Below are positions 31,671 through 40,879 of a stretch of DNA of 64,000 nucleotides, one piece after another. The notes below the pieces were generated by a model. That model made no database searches, was not told the origin of the DNA, and saw nothing but the letters and a program-made list of their open reading frames with translations. This DNA comes from Linnemannia schmuckeri (Eukaryota; Mortierellomycota; Mortierellomycetes; Mortierellales; Mortierellaceae), in NCBI GenBank assembly GCA_029449235.1, contig JANATG010000017.1:822001-886000 (forward strand). The letters run 5' to 3'. The stretch's first letter is position 1; the number at the start of each line of letters is the position of its first letter. Both the position numbers and the translations under genes were made by a program.

Positions 31671-33839
31671 GCAGAAAAATCCACTTTTTCCTATGAAAAG
31701 TGGATCTTTTTACTGAATTGAAAATATAAGGAGGTGTTATTCAGTCTATTGTGATGACTATCTCTACCTTATATCCTTGCAAAGTTTACCTTTATCTTCA
31801 TCAACAGCGTGGGCTTGTTTGTTCCAACATTTCCCATATGCCAAAGAACAAAGGACTCCGCAACAGCGCCAATACACGTCCGCGAGGCTTCCCTCTCTCG
31901 GACATCACATCTATGATCAACCAACTCAAGGACGGCAACTCAGCACCAACGGAAGAAGTGCAGACGCTGGACTACTACTCACTATTGGCTAAAGCTCGGG
32001 CTGGTGCCGACAAAATCATCGAACAACCTCAAAAACCAGCCAGATCGAAACGTCGTAAAGGCGAGAGAGGCGAAGGGTATACTTTAAGGCGTCGGATGGA
32101 GCTGGTCGAGATCTTTCGCCATCTCAGTAGGAGAACAGATGTGAAGGTTACACCTGGCAAGTTCCATGAGTTCGTACACCTCCCCGTCTCCAGAAAGTCG
32201 ATCATCCAGAGGAACAAGGACTTTGATAAGATTTGTTTTGACGTGATGCATGGCCGAGGCGACAAATGTACACTATCAACAAGTCCAACCGACCTGATAC
32301 GATACATACTGGACAAAACTGTCTACGAGTGGCTATTGGAGGTCCGAAAGAAAAATGGTGTTGTCAGTGGTCTTCAGCTTGAGGCCGCTGCCGGTTCTGT
32401 TCTTCATATTCTTACGGATTTCATTTACAGCTTCGATGATATCCCTCATGGCCGTACAATCTCCTTTACGACATCGTGGCGTTCGAGAATGACACAGGAG
32501 TACAGTGTCGCCTACTGCAGTCTCAAAGGAGAAGCAGGATCTGTTGACAAGGGCGGCATTGCAGAAAGGATGAACGAAATCCGCAATATATGCTCTAACT
32601 TCGAGCTCGACGACATCTATAACTGCGATGAGACTGGCATGTACCTCAGGGAGCTTTCCACACGCTCTTACACCACGGAGGAGCTCGCGAGCGGAGCCAA
32701 ACCAGAGCGGGGAACCGCGAATCGAGTGTCTGTTCTCCTCTGTGTCAACGCCACTGGATCTTCGCTTGTCCGAGCAGCAACGATAGAGGCTTTGAGACCA
32801 CTTGTCATGGGTAAGGCTTCAAACATGTTGTATCTTTCTTCTAAAAAAATGGAAATTAATTGTCAACTAATTACCTTGTCTTGTTTCTTGTTATTCTAGG
32901 TGCGCATCTTGCTTGAGGTATCCAACAATATCCTGAAGTCCCTATCACCTCGCTAAAACATGCAAATGGATACATGACCTGGGATCTTTTCAAGGACTGG
33001 CTTCATTCTCTCGATGACACACTCACCAACAGGAGTCTTCTGCTTTTCGACTCATGTGGAGCGCACGGCAAGCCTAGCGACAAGAACCTACTTACAGGAG
33101 AGACATGGAAACATCTTCAGATCGAACGCCTGCCACCTCATTCGATATCCGTCACTCAACCTTTGGACCAAGGAATAATCTGCGTATTCAAACGACAATA
33201 CCTCGAGATGCTCAGCAACAAAGCAGTTGCGCAAAAGGTCGCCACTGGAAAGAAGATTACCAACGGCGAGGCATGGTCGCTTATTCCGTACGCGTGGTCT
33301 CATGTCAAGGCTGCGACAGTGAGACATTGTTTTTGTAAAGCAGGAGTCCTCTCAAAGACACAAGTTGACTGGCTAGAGCAAAACTCGTTGGACGTGGAAG
33401 AGCAAACACCAGTGTATCCACCTATGGCAGACGCAGACACAAGTCAAGTCAAGAAGCGCTATGTGCGCTTGGTAGCTTCGGTCATGGACGGAGACAAGAT
33501 TCGGTTTTCGCTCGACAAGAATCAAAAGGATGCCCAGGATATGATAGAGGAGATCAAGCAGAAGGTGCTCGATAAGATCGCCAAGAGATACGGCTCGCGA
33601 GACAGAAGTTCGTCCATCGAGCATGATGCTGTTGAGTCGTTCAAGTCCAAGCACAGGGAGGAGCCTGTGGCCGCTATGCTGGTCGAGATGCTTGAGGATG
33701 AAGGTGCATTTGACCGAAAGGTGGCGCGGCATGTGATCCGTAAATCCAAGCAGAGATAACGTGGACTGAATAACACCTCCTTATATTTTCAATTCAGTAA
33801 AAAGATCCACTTTTCATAGGAAAAAGTGGATTTTTCTGC
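31671..33839 (+). mobile_element. pogo/CENP-B-like DNA transposon with 75-bp TIRs
   Basis: 31671-31745 and 33765-33839 are exact reverse complements by eye (75 bp). Each TIR holds a small hairpin (atccactttt and aaaagtggat around a six-base loop). The element is 2,169 bp and encodes one transposase on the plus strand. No TA duplication is visible at the outer edges, which is unusual for this superfamily. Confidence 0.9.
31838..33759 (+). CDS. DDE transposase (pogo/CENP-B type), probably one intron
   Basis: MPKNKGLRNS at 31838 is the likely start; the upstream in-frame ATG is at 31751. The N-terminal half holds a basic region (ARSKRRKGERGEG) and a helix-turn-helix/CENP-B-type DNA-binding part. 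Catalytic acidic residues: IYNCDETGMY (first Asp), LLLFDSCGAHGK (second Asp) and QPLDQGII (third Asp). The frame from 31838 stays open to 32899 only as intron read-through; donor gtaagg is at 32812. The second half (PITSLKHANGYMTWDLFKDW) is open from about 32935 to 33759. Two acceptors, tattctag (32899) and gcttgag (about 32916), are possible; only the second keeps the frame open, at the cost of a few residues. It may therefore be intact or slightly damaged. Confidence 0.75.
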
Positions 33840-34046
33840 AAAATGGAGTGTAGGATCTCCACTACTTGATGCTATCATGTTCTGTAGAATACTCAGGCGT
33901 GGCTCGGAACATGGTGGCGGTCACCCTGGTACCATTACCTTCATCAAAATCGCAAACCTCACCAGCGTTCCGACGTGTTTTATAAATGTCCGCACAGCAA
34001 TCCATGCTGTTGGCCCTGTTGGCTTCGAATAACATCGCGCTCGATG
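33840..34046. other. Flank of the pogo-like element
   Basis: A minus-strand frame here (33862-34065) has 67 residues, but no domain is recognisable. It may be part of the sequence displaced by the element. Confidence 0.3.
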
Positions 34047-34190
34047 CACTTATTGTGCCTTTCAACCAAAATGCGTTAAAAATTTACCACTAATCCGGTT
34101 ATGAGCGGGGTTTGCATGGGTGCGGAACAAAGACGTAGCCATGAATAGCTGGCTAATCGGGGCTTAGCGGCTGAAATAGAATATTTAATG
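34047..34190 (+). repeat. Dispersed repeat family R1, copy 1
   Basis: Begins near ttgtgcctttcaaccaaaatg and includes taccactaatccgg, gagcggggtttgcatgggt and ctaatcggggcttagcgg. The same order of blocks occurs at 34937-35072 and, reversed, at 60215-60352. It is not coding. Confidence 0.85.
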
Positions 34191-34687
34191 TGGACTCCGC
34201 AATACCTATATGATCAAGTATTCAAAGCCGGAAGCATGACGCACCCGAAAACTTGTCCATGGCATGCATACCACTTCAACTGAATATGGTAAATTTATCG
34301 TCAACAGCATCAAAACCTGGTCTAACGATCAATTGTATGGTGGTTGAAAGTTCGCTTGCAGGAACGGGTACTGTCGTTGGTAACAACGATCTGGTATCAA
34401 ACATGGAGACGGATGACAAGGCGTTAAATGAGATGCTTGCCTTGGTTTGCCAAAAGACAGAAGAATGCGGTCCCGTGAAGTGAAACTGGCGCTAAGCAAC
34501 AATCCAAAACCGTCAACGCAAAGTGCCATATCCATTTTGGTACATATCGTACACCCAAAAATCCTTGCAATAATTTTAACTTTTTGTATTTTTGTATTTT
34601 CCATCGTACACTCAGGGATTTTGACCGAGTTGGCTGACTGGATGCAGGATTTCACAAAGGTCGGCAACGATCCTTGTAAAACTCGAT
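34191..34687. other. Between R1 and the 28S 5' relic
   Basis: Short open frames (for example 34253-34483) lack recognisable domains. No gene called. Confidence 0.35.
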
Positions 34688-34716
34688 CTCAAATCAAGTA
34701 AGACTACCCGCTGAAC

Positions 34717-34749
<33 letters not shown>

Positions 34750-34936
34750 AACAAGGATTCCCCTAGTAACGGCGAGTGAAGCGGGATGAGCTCAAATTTA
34801 AAATCTGGCTAGTTTACTACTTCGAATTGTAGTTTATAGAAGCGTTTTCGGTGGCAGTCTGGGTACATATCCTTTGGAATAGGGTATCATAGAGGGTGAG
34901 AATCCCGTCTTTGACTCAGTCCATGCTACTATGTGA
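34688..34936 (+). pseudogene. 28S rRNA 5'-end relic (copy b)
   Basis: Contains the standard 5' start of the large subunit: agactacccgctgaactta, gcatatcaataagcggagg, aaaagaaactaacaaggatt, agtaacggcgagtgaagcgg and a D1-like segment up to gactcagtccatgctac. It ends abruptly at repeat R1. No 5.8S or ITS is upstream, so this is a fragment, better preserved than the 3' relic at 2468. Confidence 0.9.
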
Positions 34937-35072
34937 TATTGTGCCTTCAATTAAAATGAGTTAAAAAAGTAACCGTTAATCCAGCTGTGAGCGGGGTTTG
35001 TATGGGTTTAGAACAAAAACATAGTCGTGAATAACTGGCTAATCGGGGTTTAGCGGTCGAAATAAAATACTC
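34937..35072 (+). repeat. Dispersed repeat R1, copy 2
   Basis: Joined directly to the 28S relic at ttgtgccttcaattaaaatg. Carries taatccagctgtgagcgggg and ctaatcggggtttagcgg. Confidence 0.85.
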
Positions 35073-35596
35073 TGCAAACATCTTGAAAACCATCTCTCAG
35101 CCTCTGACCACTCTACCCTTTGTCTCCACTCCTTCGCCTCGCTCTGACTTTGGGAGAAGGTCAACTCTGCCTCGCTATTAGCCCAGAATCGACATCTTCG
35201 TTGATACATTCGTTACCGAAGGCTGGGTTAACTAATCCGATGACGTTGACGGAGGAGCCACAGACGTTGATAGGAATATTGGCTGGAACCTGAACCACAT
35301 TGCCACTCAAAAAGTTCAAGGGCAGGGATCCAAAAAAAAATCAAGGAATGAAAAAAAAGGGTGAGGGATGAGTTGGGAAATCAAGGAAATTCAAGGCAGC
35401 AAAAGATCAAGCGACAATACCAATCAACACTCATCGACAACATCAATACACAGTATCAAGGACAACATCAAAGGGTAGCACCAAAGGAGGGTAACATCAA
35501 GGGACAACACTAAAGGGCAACATCAAGGGACAACATCGAGGGACAATTAAATAGGGACGAATTCAAGGAATACTAAAAAAAATCAAGGGATGCTGA
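35073..35596. other. Intergenic with degenerate short repeats
   Basis: 35400-35590 holds loose repeats of (ga)caacatcaaggg. A similar degenerate pattern occurs at 48230-48390. No gene. Confidence 0.45.
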
Positions 35597-35816
35597 AGGG
35601 ACTGTTGCAAAATAAGGTGGTGGCTAGGCAGCGGTGGCAATGCCTTAGATTAGCAGTCATATTCTTTGTAGACATAGTATTAGTAGTGCGCCCAGCCCTC
35701 TTGTCTGCTCTTTGTCCTTTTACACATCACTACCCCGTACCAATTGAGGACTTAACAGCGGTCCTACAACTCAGGCCTTCGACCCTCTCCCTGAGTAACA
35801 GCGTCTTGGTGGCCAT
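35597..35816 (-). repeat. Dispersed repeat family R2, copy 1
   Basis: Reverse complement of 51846-52036. Blocks include gggagagggtcgaaggcc, gaccgctgttaagtcctca, gtgatgtgtaaaaggaca and aagaatatgactgctaatc. It could be a solo LTR or an unclassified MITE; no target duplication was found. Confidence 0.85.
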
Positions 35817-35906
35817 ACTTAAGGGGTATGCTGGAATCATCATCACCAATATGTTCATTACACTGAATACCAACCAATTAAAAAGTGGAAATGGTATACG
35901 TACAAT

Positions 35907-36024
35907 CAGAGGTCTGGTCTGATGTTTGTTTTTGGTTAGACCTTGTCAGCTACAGAGGATTTGCTTAACAAATACTCATAATTGACAAGGAACTAACCAA
36001 AAACAGCAACAGACCAGACCTCTG
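35907..36024. mobile_element. 118-bp hAT-type MITE
   Basis: Arms 35907-35947 and 35983-36024 (cagaggtctggtctg...) are inverted with few mismatches, around a 35-bp loop. The element is flanked by the exact 8-bp duplication cgtacaat at 35899-35906 and 36025-36032. An 8-bp duplication with a CAGAGG terminus is typical of the hAT superfamily. It has no coding capacity, so it would depend on a transposase in trans. Confidence 0.88.
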
Positions 36025-36233
36025 CGTACAATAACTTATGGTGGCTTGTTCGCAAAACCAAAATTCAGTGTACTAATTTGAATTTCTTGAGGGTTTGAAA
36101 ATGAGCCACAGTAAATTCGATATGTCGCTTTGATGTTGTCAACACAGTTGTACCTGTGGTTCATGTGCTTTGATTTAGATTTGAACTCTGGGCTATTTAA
36201 GGGGCAAAATTCAATTGACAGAGAGAACACGCG

Positions 36234-36245
36234 TTCCTAATCAAG
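36234..36245. repeat. Target-site duplication, left copy
   Basis: ttcctaatcaag, identical to 36452-36463. Confidence 0.88.
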
Positions 36246-36451
36246 ACATCACCATCCCTCAACTGATGGCCTGCTGCCTTATCGGCATCTCAACAGCCAA
36301 CACCGTTCGTCTTCTGCACCAACACACACAATCGAGCAATGACATTATCCAGACCATAGTATGTGAAATCAACAAAACTATTGCTCAAAATAACTGGATC
36401 AAGGTTGATTAAGCCACAATAAAAATCTCCTATTCTACCATAAAAAAAAAA
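36246..36451 (+). mobile_element. Severely 5'-truncated LINE tail
   Basis: About 195 bp that appear identical to 52706-52901, the 3' end of another LINE copy, ending in an A-run (36442-36451). The 12-bp duplications on both sides prove insertion by target-primed reverse transcription. It contains the last 50 codons of that element's ORF2 (ITIPQLMACCLIGISTANTV to NNWIKVD). Confidence 0.93.
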
Positions 36452-36463
36452 TTCCTAATCAAG
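36452..36463. repeat. Target-site duplication, right copy
   Basis: ttcctaatcaag, after the A-tail. It overlaps the stop codon and last residues of the neighbouring F-box frame. Confidence 0.88.
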
Positions 36464-37958
36464 TCGAACATTTAATGCAACACTGACACCATGTGTCTTG
36501 AAGATCTCTCGGATCTTCAAAAGCTCCTCCCAGCTCACAGCAAGCTGCCCGCCAATCAATCTCAGGCGCTTCCAATGCTTCACCATCCATAAGGCGTCTG
36601 ACTTGCTCAACGTTTGACATCCTGGGAGTAGAATGGACTGCAGCTCTGTCAAGCTGTGCAGGCATGACAGTCCCATTTCTAGACGGAGGTCCAGATACTG
36701 GTTTGTCTTCCCCCTGAAAGAGTAACTCCGTGCCCTCAAGTTCAGTGATTCGACCTTGACCAGGTATGACAAACGCTTGTAAACGTCTACTGACTGGCAC
36801 CAGTAGCTCTCACTGTGTTCGCCGGTGGGGAGAGTATCAAACTCAATGGTCAAGGTTAGGACCCTCAGTTGCTTGCTACAGGCCCAAGGACTCCCCGCAA
36901 CTATGTCTCTGGCAAACACCGTGCCGCTCTTCAACACTTCTAGTGATGGACAAGATTCCAAAATGGCCACCAGCATCTCACTTGAGACCTTGATCTCCAG
37001 TTCTTGGATAGTTTGAAAATGCTTCTGAAGTATTCCAAATGCCACTTCGCTAAAGCTATGAGAGCCCAAGATCAATCGCTGGAGGTTTGTCATGGCACCC
37101 AGGATGATGACCAGCCGTCTGTCTTCTAGATTGAAGCAGTCCAGGTTCAAAGAATGCAGGTTTTTCCACGTGCTGGCTGCCATCACATGGCAAAGGGTGT
37201 CAAGAGTATCTTGACCTGCTTTGAGGTGTAGAAACCTATGCCAATGAATAAACCATCAGTTAGCAACTTGAGTGTATAGTCAGCCAAAAGCGTAAAGTGC
37301 CTTAGCATGGATGTCCAGGAGTCGCAACAATCGCATAGTCCCCACAAAGTCAATCTTGTTCCCATATACTGAAAGGAGTTGGATGACTTATGATGATGCT
37401 CTCCAACTGAAACAGGCTTTGAAACATGCCGCAAATTGTTTTGCAGAATACGACAAGTATGCCTCCCAAGCAACCCCAGGACCCCTACCTTAGTGCTCCA
37501 CAATTCGCCACTCTCTCCCAGAACTCGACACAGAAATGCCCTCTGGCGATGTGGATCGCTCTCAAGGCGTGGGAATTGTTGCATAGAAATGCTCCAGCTA
37601 GCATCTCACTCTTGTAACTGCCAAGGCGGTTCCAATATCCACTGCGAAAGTTCAGTGTGCCCTCAAAGCTGACTGTCGTCATCCGGTCCAGTCCCTGAAG
37701 ATGAAAAAATTCTTCAGGGGCAGAGCCCTGAATCGTCAGGTGCCGCACGTGATGCTTGTTCCTCTTAACAGATTCTATGCTAGGGACATGTTCTGACAAG
37801 TCAACTGACTTGTAGAGTGATGGCATAAATGAGTCATTCCAACTCTGACTCACACGCGCACAGGATGCGAGGTCTTCGAGGTCAAGGCTACTGGCAATTC
37901 TTGAGCGAATCTCATGTAGGTCGAGGGGATGTGTCCGGAAAATCTTAGCCATAGCCAC
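36455..37958 (-). pseudogene. F-box/LRR protein, full length but frameshifted
   Basis: ATG at 37958 gives an F-box-like start (HPLDLHEIRSRIASSLDLED, then LASCARVSQSWNDSFMPSLY). The frame stops at about 37485 after FWERVANCGALR. Similarity moves to a second frame (LLGRHTCRILQNNLRHVSKP) up to about 37290, then to a third that runs from 37186 to 36455 with clear LRR text (LHSLNLDCFNLEDRR, LQRLILGSHSF, IQELEIKVSSEMLVAILESC, LEVLKSG). At least two frameshifts are needed. The stop codon lies in the 12-bp target duplication of the LINE tail, so the insertion came in at the very 3' end and left the stop intact. Confidence 0.7.
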
Positions 37959-38395
37959 GAAAAATGTGACAAGCGGGACGAGGGTGATGATGAGGACAGT
38001 TACGATGGGTTACGAGAAGATGCGACAAAGGAGGAATAGGGAAAAGGAAGAGGTAAAAAAGAAGGAACGAAATAACGAGGGGAAGCCAAAAGAGAAGGGA
38101 ATGCGTGTGATTGAAGAAAAGAGAGACAAAATTTCAGCGGGAACCTTTTTCGTCTCAAAAATTTGGCTGTCCACCTACTGCGCCAGTTTCGTGCTATATT
38201 TACTTCAGAACCAGTGCATTATTTCCGCTTTGCCATTTCGTGTGCTGCATACTCTGCCGATAATTATTTGATAATACCGATGATGGTTGCACAAAGAAAA
38301 TTTCAAGGGAACTGAGGAAAAATTCGAGGGCACCAGTAAGAAAGCAGCAGGTTCGATTGGCATCTTCCAATCATTGCTTCATTAAGGCCGCACCA
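37959..38395. other. F-box promoter side, no gene seen
   Basis: Purine-rich DNA next to the F-box start (37970-38130), then AT-rich sequence. Confidence 0.4.
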
Positions 38396-38468
38396 CAAGG
38401 GATTACTGGCTTGTGGCAGCCAAGCGTTCATACCGACGTTGCTTTTTGATCCTTCGATGTCGGCTCTT
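38396..38468 (+). pseudogene. 28S rRNA fragment (copy c)
   Basis: ttactggcttgtggcagcca, agcgttcat and cttttt gatccttcgatgtcggctc match the conserved large-subunit segment that begins copy (a). It is about 73 bp long and nearly unchanged. Confidence 0.88.
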
Positions 38469-38625
38469 TTAATCCTTGCTTCAGCACGTATTCGAGGTCG
38501 CCGATGCTTGGTCACTACCACTACCATGATTCAATTATTTAATGCTTAATAGGGTAACGATGGTTTCATGAACACGTTTTATCGGTACCCAAATGTGGTC
38601 TGTGCTTTCGACGTGTTCTCAAATA

Positions 38626-40378
38626 TTCCTTTTACACATTGAAATTGTCACCCTTCTCCCAAAAAATGCGCAGAAGATATTTTATTAGCATGCATTCGTT
38701 GCGTTTGTGCTCTACCCTGAGCTATATTCGCTCCTATATTGATTTTGGTTGTGCTATCCTCAAATCCTCAATTTCGCGTTTTTCCCGAACGGGCGCGAAG
38801 TAGCGAGTACTTTCTATGAGCATGCGCTTGAACTTCATCCCACGCATCATTATCTTTATCCTCCTCTATTTCTCCTCCTTGGTTATCGTCATTTCCCTCC
38901 TCCTCATCCTCGTCAATGTCCTCCTAATCCTCATCAATGCCCTCTTGCTCATCCTCGTCAATGTTTTCCTCATTGTCCTCATCGATCCCTTCCCCCCCTT
39001 CCTCCTCCTCTTCGTGCTCTGCTTCATCACCCCAGCCTCCAACGTATGGGTCTTGATATCCCTCGGGTAGGGCTTGGTGGGTATCATAGAGACGGCCAAG
39101 TGGAGTCCCTGCGAGTGAAAGTCGGAAATTTCGTCCAACTTCGCGGATCTACCCTCTTGCCATTCCAGCATTGATTCGTGCTAGGCTGCTTGCAACATGG
39201 CCGGCAAGAGTCTCGGCCTCTACAACCTTCTGACGGACATGAGTCTTGACACTGCTAAAGGCAGACTCAGTAGCATTGAGATGCGGGCTGTACAGAGGGA
39301 GGAGAAGGGTGTGACCACTGGTAGTGATGGCGTCTTGAATCTTTTGAGTCTTGTGGAACCTGGCGTTATCCTTTAAAAGAATGCGACGTCGGCCATCGAA
39401 ACGGGGAAAGAGTTTGTCCTCCAAAAATTCGGTAAAGGAGGCTTGGTTATATGCTCCACGCTTGAAGTGGTATGCTAGGATACCCGTCTTGTCAACAGCA
39501 ATGACCAAGGACATGTTCGAGCCACGATTGTAGGAGACCCTCTGGATGGCACGGCTGCCTCGGGGAGCGCGGCCATACTTGCGGGTATGTGCAAATTGAA
39601 GCCAGCCTCGTCAATGTAGACAAAGTGATTCATATTGCCAGGGCCTTGAAGGACAATCTCAGCCCATTGTTGTCGGACCTCAATACGCTCAGGATTGTTA
39701 TACCTTTCTGACTCGACCCTCATCAGCTTGAGTGTATAGGTAGTGAGCTTGTTGATGGCCCTGTTCACGGTACGTCTTGCAAGGGGGAGCTGGATCTGAA
39801 AGTGCTCATTTAGGTGATCAGTGAGCCACTCAACAGAACGACCGCCAATCTCATCCATGTTCTCGGTAAGCCAGTCAAGATGCGGTGGTTGGATCCTGCT
39901 GATACGGTTACCACCCTTAGACAGCTTGGCTATGCGGTTGGTTTGAATGAAGGTGTTGACAATGCTATTGACAGTAGACGCGGGGATGTTGAGGGTGATA
40001 GCAACCAATGCCATAGTTTTGCCCTGGTAAGTGACCAGTCCAATGATCCTTTCCCTTGTAGAGTCGTCAATTTTTTTATTCTTCCTCCTTCTGATAGGTG
40101 GCAAGGTGCTGTGAAGAGAGTGTGTGGGTCTTGTTGAGATGAGGCAGATATAGTGGAATGAAGGAGGGAAAGGCTGTAAAGAATGAGGCATTCACAGAAA
40201 TCGATATAAGCAGTGCCGAAAAAAACGACGAAGTTGCGTCTGATAGAAAAACGAAATGAAAATCAATGCCCAAACACTCTAAAGGCTTAGTAAGCAATAT
40301 TCGAGCTCACCCTGGCAATGCTGTTTTACATCTTCGTGATTTGTTTTTGATGTTGAACGATTTTAAATTGCCAAAGGA
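38626..40378 (-). mobile_element. Tc1/mariner-like element A (DD34E type), decayed
   Basis: TA at 38624-38625 and 40379-40380 flank TIR-like ends (ttccttttacacattgaaat and, reversed, tcctttggcaatttaaaatc). The transposase frame starts near 40107, where the initiator reads TTG. An HTH follows (IIGLVTYQGKTMALVA, IPASTVNSIV), then YIDEAGFNLHI (first D), KDNARFHKTQ (second D) and HLNATESAF (E). A frameshift lies near 39590, a TAG follows ARINAGMARG (about 39149) and another lies in the tail. After the catalytic core comes a tail of about 90 residues rich in Glu and Asp, ending in RKYSLLRARSGKTRN near 38765. Confidence 0.85.
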
Positions 40379-40409
40379 TAAAAAGAGAGGTTGCGTCCCA
40401 GCCTCTCGT

Positions 40410-40879
40410 CAGCAAAATGTGCAATTCAGCGGACAAGGTGGCTGGGTTCAGAGCTTCTTCATCACCCTTACCAACTCCCTTCACCACCACCCTCCGTGCC
40501 TCTTCCTTTCTCTTCCCCACGGGCACTATTCCCACATCTCTTTGCTGTGCCACCTTCCCTATTCTTTTTTTATCGTCTTTTTCCTTCTTTTGCCACCTTT
40601 TTTCACCTCCATTGTCTTCATCTTCGTCCCCACGCCGACTTTTCGACTTTGCTTCCGCTTGTTTCACACCACCCCTTTCTCTTTGCCACCATTTCCACCC
40701 CAATAAAGCCTTTGCCATACCTCACGCTTTTTTTTTCATAACAATCTTCTCTCTTCATTTCCTTTTTAATCCCACGCCTTCTTTCATCTTTCTTGCTCTT
40801 TGTTATTTCTCCTCTTGCCTTCTCAACGTCACTACCTTCCATCCCTCACCTTTCTATTCCTTTGATGCTTCACAACACC
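40410..40879 (+). promoter_or_regulatory. Pyrimidine-rich leader of the CRN gene
   Basis: About 470 bp of C/T-rich DNA directly before the ATG. The same composition precedes the genes at 10514, 12933 and 5655. Confidence 0.4.
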
